Shown in pieces: positions 42,996-52,932 of a stretch of 64,000 nucleotides of DNA. Within the stretch, counting starts at the first letter, position 1; each line of letters begins with the position of its first letter. The notes below the pieces were generated by a model, which was given only the letters and a program-made list of their open reading frames with translations, searched no databases and was not told the origin of the DNA. Both the position numbers and the translations under genes were made by a program. The DNA comes from JAFAXA01 sp963777325 (GTDB lineage: Bacteria; Pseudomonadota; Alphaproteobacteria; Acetobacterales; Acetobacteraceae). The DNA lies in contig CAVZQE010000020.1 of NCBI GenBank assembly GCA_963777325.1, positions 444,257-508,256 of the forward strand. Reading direction: 5' to 3'.

Positions 42996-43724
42996 ATGCT
43001 GGTATTGGCTTCCGCCCTGGCCGGCCGAGGTGCCGCCGAGGATACACACACGGATCCGGCGCCCCCGCCAGCGGATAGGGCCGCACCGGCAACGGCGGCG
43101 ACCCCAAGCCCGCCCGTTCCCGCGACCGCTCCCCCGGTCGAGGCGCCCCCCGCGCCGGATGTCAATCCTCCCAAGCCCCCCGCGCCGCCGTCGCAGCCCG
43201 CCCCGAAGCCGCCTGAGCACCTGGAAAGCACGCAGTCCATTCTCGGCACCCAGGTGAGCGGGGAAGATGGCACAAGCATCGGACGGCTCGTCGATGTGTT
43301 CGTGGACAAGGCCGGCGTTCCGCGTGAGGCGCTGCTCGATATCGGCGGATTTCTCGGCGTCGGCAGCCGCCGCATCGTCGTGCCGTGGCAGACCCTGCAC
43401 TTCAAGCCCGACAGCAAAGACCAGACGATCGCCATCTCGATGACGAGCGACCAGCTCAAGGCCGCTCCGGAATATAAGGGCGCGCATCCTCCCCCGGCCA
43501 CCCCGCCCACCACCCCGGCGCAGCCGGCCCCCCTCGTCGCACCCGGCTCCGCCTCCGGCGCCGACCTCGCCCCCGCCCACGTCGCCATCCCCGCCTGCGA
43601 TCCCCCCGCCGACGCCGGCATCCCCAGCGCCTCCGGCCGGAGCCGGTGGCAGCCCTGGAGCGTCCAGCGGATCAGCCCGCCGACTCCAACGCCCGACAGC
43701 AAGCCCTCGGCTCCGAGCCAATAG
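42996..43724 (+). CDS. Exported PRC-barrel domain protein
   Basis: A 242-residue protein with a short apparent signal (MLVLASALAGRGAAED). The ATG at 42996 is the only standard start after an in-frame stop at 42972, and no Shine-Dalgarno is seen. A Pro/Ala-rich linker to about residue 80 leads to a PRC-barrel (ILGTQVSGEDGTSIGRLVDV, then DKAGVPREALLDIGGFLGVG and SRRIVVPWQTLHF). A second Pro-rich tail follows. PRC-barrels often bind RNA or photosynthetic reaction centres; in exported forms the role is unknown. Confidence 0.72.
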   Translation: MLVLASALAGRGAAEDTHTDPAPPPADRAAPATAATPSPPVPATAPPVEAPPAPDVNPPKPPAPPSQPAPKPPEHLESTQSILGTQVSGEDGTSIGRLVDVFVDKAGVPREALLDIGGFLGVGSRRIVVPWQTLHFKPDSKDQTIAISMTSDQLKAAPEYKGAHPPPATPPTTPAQPAPLVAPGSASGADLAPAHVAIPACDPPADAGIPSASGRSRWQPWSVQRISPPTPTPDSKPSAPSQ

Positions 43725-43733
43725 TTGCGTCAG

Positions 43734-44954
43734 ATGCCCTCTGCCCGCAGCCGGCGATCGCTCGACCTCGTGAACTTCTTCATCGCCGACGTGCAGACTG
43801 GATTCGGTCCGTTCATCGCCGTCTATCTGACCGCGAGCAAGTGGACCCAGGTCGAGATCGGCTTTGCGCTCACGCTGGGCACGATCACCGCCATGCTCAG
43901 CCAGATACCCGCGGGCGCCTTTGTCGACGCCATTCGCAGCAAGCGCATGGCCGCAGCCTGCGGCATTCTCGCGGTCATGGCGAGCGCGCTGCTGTTCGCA
44001 ACCCACCCAGCGAAGCTCTCCGTGTACGTCGCGGAAATCCTGCATGGGTTTGCGAGCTGCATCATCTCGCCGGCCATCGCGGCCGTGAGCCTGCGCCTCG
44101 TCGGCCATGCGGCGCTCGGGGAGAGGTTGGGTCGCAACGCCCGTTTCGCCTCGATCGGCAACGGCGCGGCCGCGGCCGTGATGGGCGGCGTGGGCAGCTA
44201 CCTGTCCAGTTCGGCCGTGTTCTGGCTCACGGCCGCATTGGGCGTTCCGGGGCTGATCGCGCTCTATTTCATCGAACCGGTCGCGCGCGAGGTGCGTCAG
44301 GTCACGACGCACCGGTTTACCTGGGCAAGCCTCCGCGAAGTCTTCACCAGCCGCACTCTGGTCGTGTTCTGGGTCGCCGCGATGCTGTTCCACCTTTCGA
44401 ACGCCGCGATGCTGCCGCTCGCGGGCGCGGAGGCGACCAAGGCTGCCGGAAATTTCGGCAACCTCATCATCGCCGCCTGCATCGTCGTGCCGCAGGGCGT
44501 CGTCGCGCTGATCTCGCCATGGATCGGCCGGGTCGCGGAGGAGCGCGGCCGCCGCTTCGCACTGGTCATCGGCTGGGCAGCGCTGCCCGCGCGTGGGCTG
44601 TTGATGGCGCTGTCGCCCAACCCGTACCTGCTGATCGCCGCGCAGTCGCTGAGCGGCGTCAGCGCCGCCGCGTTCGGCGTGATGCTGCCGCTGATCGCGG
44701 CGGACCTGACGCGCAACACCGGCCGTTTCAACCTGTGCATGGGCGTGATCGGGCTGGCCGTGTTCATCGGCGCATCGCTGAGCACGGCGCTCGCCGGCTG
44801 GATTGCGGACGGCGCCGGGGACAGGGTCGCGTTTCTCGCGCTTTCGGCGGCGGGTCTGCTCGGAACGGCCCTCGTATGGTTCGGGATGCCCGAGACGCGT
44901 ACGGTCGGACGGTCCGCCGCGCGTCTTACTCTCGGACGAGCACTCCGTCGGTGA
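43734..44954 (+). CDS. MFS transporter
   Basis: A 406-residue, 12-helix carrier from ATG 43734. The opening SLDLVNFFIADVQTGFGPFI and YLTASKWTQVEIGFALTLGT, the helix 2-3 loop AGAFVDAIRSKRMAAACGIL, and RLGRNARFASIGNGAAAAVM in the middle loop fit a poorly characterised MFS group seen in proteobacteria. The substrate is unknown. Its 3' end overlaps the opposite phosphatase gene by 29 bases. Confidence 0.85.
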   Translation: MPSARSRRSLDLVNFFIADVQTGFGPFIAVYLTASKWTQVEIGFALTLGTITAMLSQIPAGAFVDAIRSKRMAAACGILAVMASALLFATHPAKLSVYVAEILHGFASCIISPAIAAVSLRLVGHAALGERLGRNARFASIGNGAAAAVMGGVGSYLSSSAVFWLTAALGVPGLIALYFIEPVAREVRQVTTHRFTWASLREVFTSRTLVVFWVAAMLFHLSNAAMLPLAGAEATKAAGNFGNLIIAACIVVPQGVVALISPWIGRVAEERGRRFALVIGWAALPARGLLMALSPNPYLLIAAQSLSGVSAAAFGVMLPLIAADLTRNTGRFNLCMGVIGLAVFIGASLSTALAGWIADGAGDRVAFLALSAAGLLGTALVWFGMPETRTVGRSAARLTLGRALRR

Positions 44955-45588
44955 TGAAGGAAGAGAGGCCGCCAGCCACGAAATCACGCCGCAATTCCAT
45001 CTCGTCGTAGTCGTCCCGCAGCCAGTCCAGGAACGACTTCCTGCCCTCGGCTTCCAACGCGTAGCGGATGAAGAACGCGTCGAGAATGCCGGTGCGGGAC
45101 CGCTTGAAGTGGCCGAAGCGCCAGGAGAGCTGGCGCAGCGCCTCCGCCGCCGTCCCTCCGAGCAGCAGCACACAGAGACCCGAGGCCAGGCCCGCGCGAT
45201 CCGCGCCGGATTTGCAATGCATCAGGGCTGGGGTTTCAAGCGCCTGGAGAATGTCCGCGAACCGCAGAATGCGATCCTTGTGAGGAGCGCCGCGGCTCTC
45301 GAAAGGCGCGTCGATGTGAACGAGGCCGAGACGCGCGGCGGCGGCGCGCGACAACGCATCCGAGCCGCACTGGCGGTGGCCGCGCAGGTTGATGATCGTG
45401 CGGATACCGTGCCGGCGTACGGCCACGGCGAGCCGCGCGGGCGTCGGATGGTTGGAGCGATAGATGCGCCCGGGAACCACCTCCGCCCAATTGCCCCAGA
45501 GCACCCTGAACACCGCGTGGTCGACGAGCAGGCTGTCGGACCACGCGCGCGCGCGGCCCCCCTTTGCCGTCAGGTCATCCTTGAACAC
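44926..45588 (-). CDS. Dual-specificity/tyrosine phosphatase-like protein
   Basis: A 220-residue protein with an intact phosphatase loop HCKSGADRAG (C125-x5-R131) and an upstream RIYRSNHPTPARLAVAVRRH and GIRTIINLRG typical of bacterial DSP/Siw14-like enzymes. The rest is helical (SWRFGHFKRSRTGILDAFFI). It could remove phosphate from proteins, inositol phosphates or lipids; the substrate cannot be read. It follows asd in the same direction with a 19-base gap. Confidence 0.82.
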   Translation of the reverse strand: MFKDDLTAKGGRARAWSDSLLVDHAVFRVLWGNWAEVVPGRIYRSNHPTPARLAVAVRRHGIRTIINLRGHRQCGSDALSRAAAARLGLVHIDAPFESRGAPHKDRILRFADILQALETPALMHCKSGADRAGLASGLCVLLLGGTAAEALRQLSWRFGHFKRSRTGILDAFFIRYALEAEGRKSFLDWLRDDYDEMELRRDFVAGGLSSFITDGVLVRE

Positions 45589-45607
45589 GGATCAGCGCCC
45601 GCAGCCC

Positions 45608-46636
45608 TCAAGCCGCGCGGCGCAGCAGGCCCTGAGCATCCAGGCTTTCCGCGATCTGGACCGCGTTCAGCGCCGCGCCCTTGCGCAGATTGTCGGACAC
45701 GCACCAAAAACCCAGGCCATTCGCGATCGTGGGATCCTTGCGGACTCGGCTGACATAGACGGCGTCCTCGCCGACGCACTCGGCCGGCGTGATGTATCCG
45801 CCATCCTCGCGCGTATCCATGACGGCGACGCCCGGCGCCTCGCGCAGCACCGCGCGCGCCTCGCCGGCCGTGGCGGGGCGCTCGAGCTCCACGGTTATCG
45901 CCTCGGCATGGCCGATGAAGACAGGGACGCGAACGCACGTCGCGAACACCTGGATCGCAGGGTCGAGGATTTTTTTCGTCTCGACCACCATCTTCCATTC
46001 TTCCTTGGTCGAGCCGTCGTCCATGAACTTGTCGATGTGAGGGATGCAGTTGAACGCGATCTCCTTCGTGAACTGCTCGGGCTTCACCGGATCGTTCACG
46101 AATGTCGCCTTGGTGTGTCCGAACAGTTCGTCCATCCCCTCCTTGCCGGCGCCCGATACGGACTGATACGTCGAGACGACGACGCGGCGGATGCCGAACT
46201 CGTCATGCAGCGGCTTCAGCGCCACCACCATCTGGATCGTGCTGCAGTTCGGATTGGCGATGATCCGGCGCTTGGCGAAGCCCGACAGCGCCTGCGGGTT
46301 CACCTCCGGCACCACCAACGGCACGTCCGGGTCCATGCGGAACTGGCTTGTGTTGTCGATCACGACGCAGCCGGAAGCGGCCGCCCGGGGCCCGTGGATC
46401 GCCGACACCGCGGCGCCGGGGCTGAACAGCCCGATGTCGCAGCCACGGAAGTCGAAGCTGTCGAGACTGCGCACCTTGAGCACGGCCTTGTCGCCAAACG
46501 AAACCTCGGAGCCAGCCGACCGGCCCGATGCCAGCGCCACCACCTCGGTTGCGGGAAACCGCCGTTCCGCCAGCGTCTTGAGCATCTCGCGGCCGACCGC
46601 ACCGGTTGCGCCCACGACCGCGACCCTGTAGCCCAT
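45608..46636 (-). CDS. asd: Aspartate-semialdehyde dehydrogenase
   Basis: A 342-residue NADP enzyme of the lysine/threonine/methionine pathway from ATG 46636. It has GYRVAVVGATGAVGREMLKT at the N-terminus, the catalytic Cys in IIANPNCSTIQMVVALKPLH, VSTYQSVSGAGKEGMDELFG, the RVPVFIGHAEAITVE segment with the conserved His, and FWCVSDNLRKGAALNAVQIA at the end. Full family length. Confidence 0.96.
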   Translation of the reverse strand: MGYRVAVVGATGAVGREMLKTLAERRFPATEVVALASGRSAGSEVSFGDKAVLKVRSLDSFDFRGCDIGLFSPGAAVSAIHGPRAAASGCVVIDNTSQFRMDPDVPLVVPEVNPQALSGFAKRRIIANPNCSTIQMVVALKPLHDEFGIRRVVVSTYQSVSGAGKEGMDELFGHTKATFVNDPVKPEQFTKEIAFNCIPHIDKFMDDGSTKEEWKMVVETKKILDPAIQVFATCVRVPVFIGHAEAITVELERPATAGEARAVLREAPGVAVMDTREDGGYITPAECVGEDAVYVSRVRKDPTIANGLGFWCVSDNLRKGAALNAVQIAESLDAQGLLRRAA

Positions 46637-46760
46637 CACCCTGCTCCCGTTCGTCGTTCGCAAAGCAGTTAGCGACCCGGCTTGCCGGGGGCAAGACTTG
46701 CGGCCGCCTAGCTGGGATGCCGGCATCACTGCGATGTCATGGATTCGCGCCGTCAGGCGG

Positions 46761-47687
46761 TCAGGCGGGTTTCGTGTCCATCCCCGGAGGCAGGCTGGCG
46801 AGCAGGCCCGCGACCAGCACGATCAGCACGCCGAACCCGGTCTGCACGGCGATGCTCCGTATCAGCCTACGTCTGGCCCCCGCAGGATCCCCGCGCATCA
46901 ACGCAGGCGCCAAGCGGTAGCGGTTCAGCAACGCGAACCCGACCAGAACTCCGAACAAAGCCACTTTGCCAAGCGCCACCAAGCCGTAGGCCGTGCCGGT
47001 CAGGGCGGGCAGGCTGCCAACCATCACCACGCCCTGGAACAGCGCCGTGATGGCGGTCACTGCGACGCATATCTTTCCGAGCGGGGAGAACCAGCGCGCG
47101 GCCATCGCCGCCGCCCGGGGCGGAGCGAGAACCACCACCGTCAGGAGCGGGATCAGTCCGCCGAGCCATCCTCCGGCGGCAAGCAGATGCGCGAGTTCGG
47201 AAGCGAGCAGGAGTCTCGGGCCGTCCTGCATGGCCAATGCGTGACTATGGCCCGCCTGCAGCGCCAGCGCGACACCAGCGCTCACCGTCCCAGGAGTTGG
47301 GCGGCGGTACAGGAGGGCCGTGGCGGCCACTGCCGCCAACTGCAGCAGGAGAACGTGTCCGAAGCGGGTATGCAGCAGCACGGGCGGCACCGCGCGACTC
47401 GCCGCCCCCGCCGTGTCTGCGTCCGCGAAAGCAGCTGCCTGAACGACGAGCCAAATCAGAAGCGCGACAGAAGCGCAGAGCAACCCTCCCGCGATCTGGC
47501 CCGACAGGCGATGCGCAACCTCTGACGCCGAGTCCGGGGGCATCCGGTCCTGGCAACGCGGCATGACGAACCGGACGAACAGGCAGCCCCCGAAAACCGA
47601 CAGCAGAGCAGCGGTGGTTAGTCCGCGCGCAACCACGACCACGATACCGCTGTCCAGATCGAATGGCGGCATCGCCCCGTTCAGCAT
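46761..47687 (-). CDS. copD: Copper resistance protein CopD
   Basis: A 308-residue membrane protein with about eight hydrophobic segments. Typical are the early RGLTTAALLSVFGGCLFVRF, HTRFGHVLLLQLAAVAATAL, LASELAHLLAAGGWLGGLIP and ALGKVALFGVLVGFALLNRY, the CopD/PcoD helices with conserved His. It works with periplasmic CopC in copper import or homeostasis. The start at 47687 lies 3 bases after the copC stop. Confidence 0.92.
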   Translation of the reverse strand: MLNGAMPPFDLDSGIVVVVARGLTTAALLSVFGGCLFVRFVMPRCQDRMPPDSASEVAHRLSGQIAGGLLCASVALLIWLVVQAAAFADADTAGAASRAVPPVLLHTRFGHVLLLQLAAVAATALLYRRPTPGTVSAGVALALQAGHSHALAMQDGPRLLLASELAHLLAAGGWLGGLIPLLTVVVLAPPRAAAMAARWFSPLGKICVAVTAITALFQGVVMVGSLPALTGTAYGLVALGKVALFGVLVGFALLNRYRLAPALMRGDPAGARRRLIRSIAVQTGFGVLIVLVAGLLASLPPGMDTKPA

Positions 47688-47690
47688 CGC

Positions 47691-48062
47691 CTAGCGCTCG
47701 ACCGTGAACGAGAATTTGCCCTGGGTCTTATGGGTGTCGGTCGAGGTCGCGTGCCAGGTCACCGTGTACGAGCCCGCCGGCAACGCTCTAACGTCCACGG
47801 CGAGACGCGTGTCATCGCCAGCCGCGAGATGCGTGTCGTTCCTGTCGACGCGCACGCCATTGGCGTCCTGCACGACGATTGTGCTGAAGTCAGGCTCGAC
47901 GGAGGACGAAAAGGTGATGACGACGACCGTCGGGGACGCCTGTACCGTCCCACCTACGGGCGGCTCCGCACGCGTCAGCAGGGCATGGGCAAAGCTCGTC
48001 TCGGTCGCCACGACCGGGGCGAGAAAGCCTGCCAGCACGGCGGCGAAACGCATGGTGCGCAT
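47691..48062 (-). CDS. copC: Copper resistance protein CopC
   Basis: A 123-residue periplasmic copper binder. A signal peptide of about 25 residues ends at FAHA, leaving the conserved N-terminal His-Ala that ligates Cu(II). Then come LLTRAEPPVGGTVQASPTVV, the acidic VEPDFSTI, and the C-terminal GSYTVTWHATSTDTHKTQGK with the D-x-H copper ligands. It precedes copD and follows the broken outer-membrane-like gene by 14 bases. Confidence 0.95.
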   Translation of the reverse strand: MRTMRFAAVLAGFLAPVVATETSFAHALLTRAEPPVGGTVQASPTVVVITFSSSVEPDFSTIVVQDANGVRVDRNDTHLAAGDDTRLAVDVRALPAGSYTVTWHATSTDTHKTQGKFSFTVER

Positions 48063-48076
48063 GAGGCCCCCTCATT

Positions 48077-49043
48077 TCACCAGTCAAGCAGCGGCTTGCC
48101 GAGCGTTGTTGGGAATAGGTCGTCGAAGAAGAGATGCAACTGCGCGATGGCCCCGACCGTAGTGCCCGCACCCTTGTTGGCGGGGATGAGCGCCTCCAGG
48201 CCAACCTGATAGGTGTCCGCCATGTAGATGACCCCGGGCGCAAAGGTCCAGGCGGTGCGCTGCGCGTTGGGCGACGAAGCCGGCGAGGCCCAGGTGACTT
48301 CCAGCAGCGGGATCAGTCCCGCCAGAAAGCGCGGCAGGCCGAGGTCGCGCACCTGGGATTGCAGATAGGAGATGCTGTACCTGGATCGAGATCCCGGCGG
48401 CCCAGGCATTGTTGTTGCCTCGATTGTCCGTCGTGGACACGAGCCCGGTGTCAGGGTCGGTCACAGCCATGACCTTGAGCTTCTTGTCGGCGACGGAATA
48501 GCTGAGTTCGCCCGTTACCGCTAGTGGCCGCAGATAGCCGATCGGCAGATCGCCGAGGCCCTTGCCGAAATACGCGGTCGGGACCGTCGCGCCGTACTCG
48601 TCGGCCTCGGTGTGGGCCGTGCCCGTGCGGCCGAACACCCGCTGCAAGCCGAGAGACGCGATGAACTCGTGCTCGGCGTTGATGTAGGCCTGGTATTTGC
48701 CCGTGACCACCAGGTTCGCGAAACCGCTCTGCGTCTTGGAGCCGTTCGTCTGAAACAGGCTCCACCCGTAATTCACCCCGAGGCCGAAATTGCCGGTGAT
48801 CGTCTTGTCGTACTCTAAGCTGAAATCGTATTCGTGTGTCGGCCCCGTGCCCCCGTCCGAGCCGCTGCGCTGATAGACGAAGGTCGGCACGGACGCCTCG
48901 TCGGCCACACCTGGATCGTCGAGGGTCAGGGTCACGGGAAATACCCGGGCGCCGGCCACGGCGTGGGCTTCCGCAGTCCGCGGCTGAGCGGTACTCAGCA
49001 CGACCGCCGAGGCGAGCGCTACCAATGGAAAAGAATGGTTCAT
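48077..49043 (-). pseudogene. Exported beta-barrel-like protein of the copper cluster, one frameshift
   Basis: From ATG 49043 the protein has a signal peptide (ALASAVVLSTAQPRTAEAHA), then FPVTLTLDDPGVADEASVPT and alternating aromatic strands (YDFSLEYDKTITGNFGLGVN, VTGKYQAYINAEHEFIASLG), suggesting an outer-membrane barrel. The frame is lost near 48379. Removing one G from CAGGTACAGC gives ISIQYSISYLQSQVRDLGLP and a normal finish, GAIAQLHLFFDDLFPTTLGK to the stop at 48077. The corrected length is about 320 residues. Similar proteins accompany copC/copD in related genomes as far as I recall. Real mutation or sequencing error. Confidence 0.72.
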
Positions 49044-49192
49044 GCGCTCATGTCCTTGAAGGAGCGGGCGATAAGCACGCGGGAGCGCCGCGCCAGGAGG
49101 CCGAGCGATACAGGCCGGACTCGACCCAGACAAGGCTCCGAGCATGGCCTCAGTCTAGCACCGGACCGGACCATCGCAACCGCAGCACGCCC

Positions 49193-50805
<1,613 letters not shown>

Positions 50806-50809
<4 letters not shown>

Positions 50810-51834
50810 GCGGGCATCTTGCGCGGATCGAAAGCGTCCCGCACCGCCTCGCCGACGAAGATCAGCAGGACAAGAACACCCCCGAGAACGACAAAGGCGG
50901 TGATGCCGAGCCACGGCGCTTGCAGATTGTCCTTGCCCTGCGATACGAGCTCGCCGAGCGAGGGCGACCCAGGCGGCAGACCGAAGCCGAGAAAGTCGAG
51001 ACTTGCGAGCGTGGTCACGGAGCCGGACAGGATGAACGGCAGGAACGTAAGCGTCGCAACCATCGCGTTCGGCAGGATGTGCCGCCACATGACCGTGCCG
51101 TCCCGCACGCCGAGCGCCCTCGCCGCACGCACGTAGTCGAGATTGCGCCCGCGCAGGAACTCCGCCCGCACCACGCCGGTCAGGCTCATCCAGCTGAACA
51201 CGAGAAGGAAGACCAGCAGCACCCAAAATCCCGGAGTGATGATGCTGGCGAGGATGATGAGCAGATAAAGCTGCGGCATCCCCGACCAGATCTCGATGAA
51301 GCGTTGGAAGAACAGGTCCACCCAGCCGCCATAGAAGCCCTGCACCGCCCCCGCCGCGATGCCGACTGCGGACGATATCAGGGTCAGCGCGAAACCGAAC
51401 AGGATTGAGATACGAAACCCGTAGATGACCCGGGCCAGCACGTCGCGGGCCTGATCGTCCGTGCCGAGCGGGTTGCGCCAGGACGGCGGGGCCGGGGCCG
51501 GAACCGCCAGGTTCTTGACAACCGTGTTGTAGCTGAACGGGATCAGCGGCCAGATCATCCAGCCATCCGCCTTGATCGCGCTTTCGACCTCCGGGTCCGT
51601 GTAGTCGGCTTCGGTCGGGAGGAAGTCGGCGCCGAACTTATCCTCGCTGTAGTCCGCCAGCACCGGGTAGTAGAAGTGCCCATGGAACCGGACGAGCAGC
51701 GGCCGGTCGTTCGCGATGAACTCGGCGAACAGGCAGACAGTGAAGAGCGCGAGGAAGATCCAGAGCGACCAGAAACCCCGCCGGTGCTGGCGGAAGATGG
51801 CGAGGCGTCGCCGTGAAAGCGGAGAGAGCCTCAT
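50806..51834 (-). CDS. yejE: Peptide ABC transporter permease (YejE)
   Basis: A 342-residue permease. The N-terminus RLAIFRQHRRGFWSLWIFLA and LFAEFIANDRPLLVRFHGHF is characteristic of YejE, as is the periplasmic PTEADYTDPEVESAIKADGW. The permease domain has DVLARVIYGFRISILFGFAL and the coupling motif YVRAARALGVRDGTVMWRHI. Its ATG shares one base with the yejB stop (TGATG). Confidence 0.95.
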
Positions 51835-52913
51835 CAGCCGCGCGACTCGAAGTCGATCCTGGGATCGACCACGGTGTACATCATGTCGCCCACGATCTGC
51901 AGCAGAAGGCCGAGCAGGGTGAAGATGTAGAGCGTCCCGAACATGACCGGATAGTCGCGCCGGATCGCGGCTTCGAAGCCGAGCAGCCCCAATCCGTCCA
52001 GCGAGAAGATGATCTCGACCAGCAGCGCGGACGAGAACAGGATGCCGATGAACGCCGCCGGGAATCCGGCGACGATCAGCAGCATGGCGTTGCGGAACAC
52101 GTGCCCATAGAGCACGCGCGACTCGCTCGCCCCTTTGGCCTGAGCGGTCACGACGTACTGCTTGCGGATTTCCTCGAGAAAGCAGTTTTTGGTCAGGATC
52201 GTAAGGCTAGCGAAACCGCCCGCGACCAGCGCGATCGTCGGCAGCACCATGTGCCAGGCATAGTCCGCGATGCGCGCGCCCCAGGACCAGTGGGACGATC
52301 CCTCGCTCGTCAGGCCGCGCAGCGGAAACCATTGCACGAAGCTTCCGCCCGCGAACATAACGACGAGCAGGATCGCGAACAGGAAGCTCGGGATCGCATA
52401 GCCGATCAGCACGACGGCGCTGCTGGCCAGATCGAACCGCGTGCCGTCGCGAACCGCCTTGGCGATCCCCAAGGGGATCGAGACGAGATAGACGAGCAGG
52501 GTGGACCACAAGCCGATGGAAATGCTGACCGGCATCTTTTGAAGAATCAGATGCCACACCGTATCGCCGCGAAAGAAGCTGCGGCCAAAATCGAAGCGAA
52601 TATAGCTTACCAGCATCTCCTTGAAGCGTTCCAGCGGCGGCTTGTCGAAACCGAACAGCTTCTTGATCTGCAGGACGACCTCGGGATCGAGCCCGCGCGC
52701 GCCGCGATACCGGCCCGCGGCCGACGGTCCGGCCGCCTCCGTCCCGCCCATTCCCGTAATGCGCCCGGCGGTCTCGCCCTTGCCCTTCATCTCGGCGATC
52801 ATCTGTTCCACCGGGCCGCCCGGCGCGAACTGCACGACGACGAAGTTGATGGCAATGATGCCGAACAGCGTGGGTACGACGAGCAGGAGCCGGCGGAGCA
52901 GGTAGCCGGTCAT
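51834..52913 (-). CDS. yejB: Peptide ABC transporter permease (YejB)
   Basis: A 359-residue permease from ATG 52913 (YejB is 364). It has the opening MTGYLLRRLLLVVPTLFGII, the long periplasmic loop with PGGPVEQMIAEMKG, FGFDKPPLERFKEMLVSYIR, and the coupling motif QYVVTAQAKGASESRVLYGH. It forms a heterodimer with YejE. It starts 19 bases after the yejA stop. Confidence 0.95.
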   Translation of the reverse strand: MTGYLLRRLLLVVPTLFGIIAINFVVVQFAPGGPVEQMIAEMKGKGETAGRITGMGGTEAAGPSAAGRYRGARGLDPEVVLQIKKLFGFDKPPLERFKEMLVSYIRFDFGRSFFRGDTVWHLILQKMPVSISIGLWSTLLVYLVSIPLGIAKAVRDGTRFDLASSAVVLIGYAIPSFLFAILLVVMFAGGSFVQWFPLRGLTSEGSSHWSWGARIADYAWHMVLPTIALVAGGFASLTILTKNCFLEEIRKQYVVTAQAKGASESRVLYGHVFRNAMLLIVAGFPAAFIGILFSSALLVEIIFSLDGLGLLGFEAAIRRDYPVMFGTLYIFTLLGLLLQIVGDMMYTVVDPRIDFESRG

Positions 52914-52932
52914 GGCGCGGCCGGAACTCCCC

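Noticed and set aside
42942..45173. 743-residue minus-strand frame over the PRC-barrel and MFS genes
   Set aside because: Low-complexity composition typical of antisense high-G+C DNA, with no recognisable domain, while the plus-strand genes have clear motifs.
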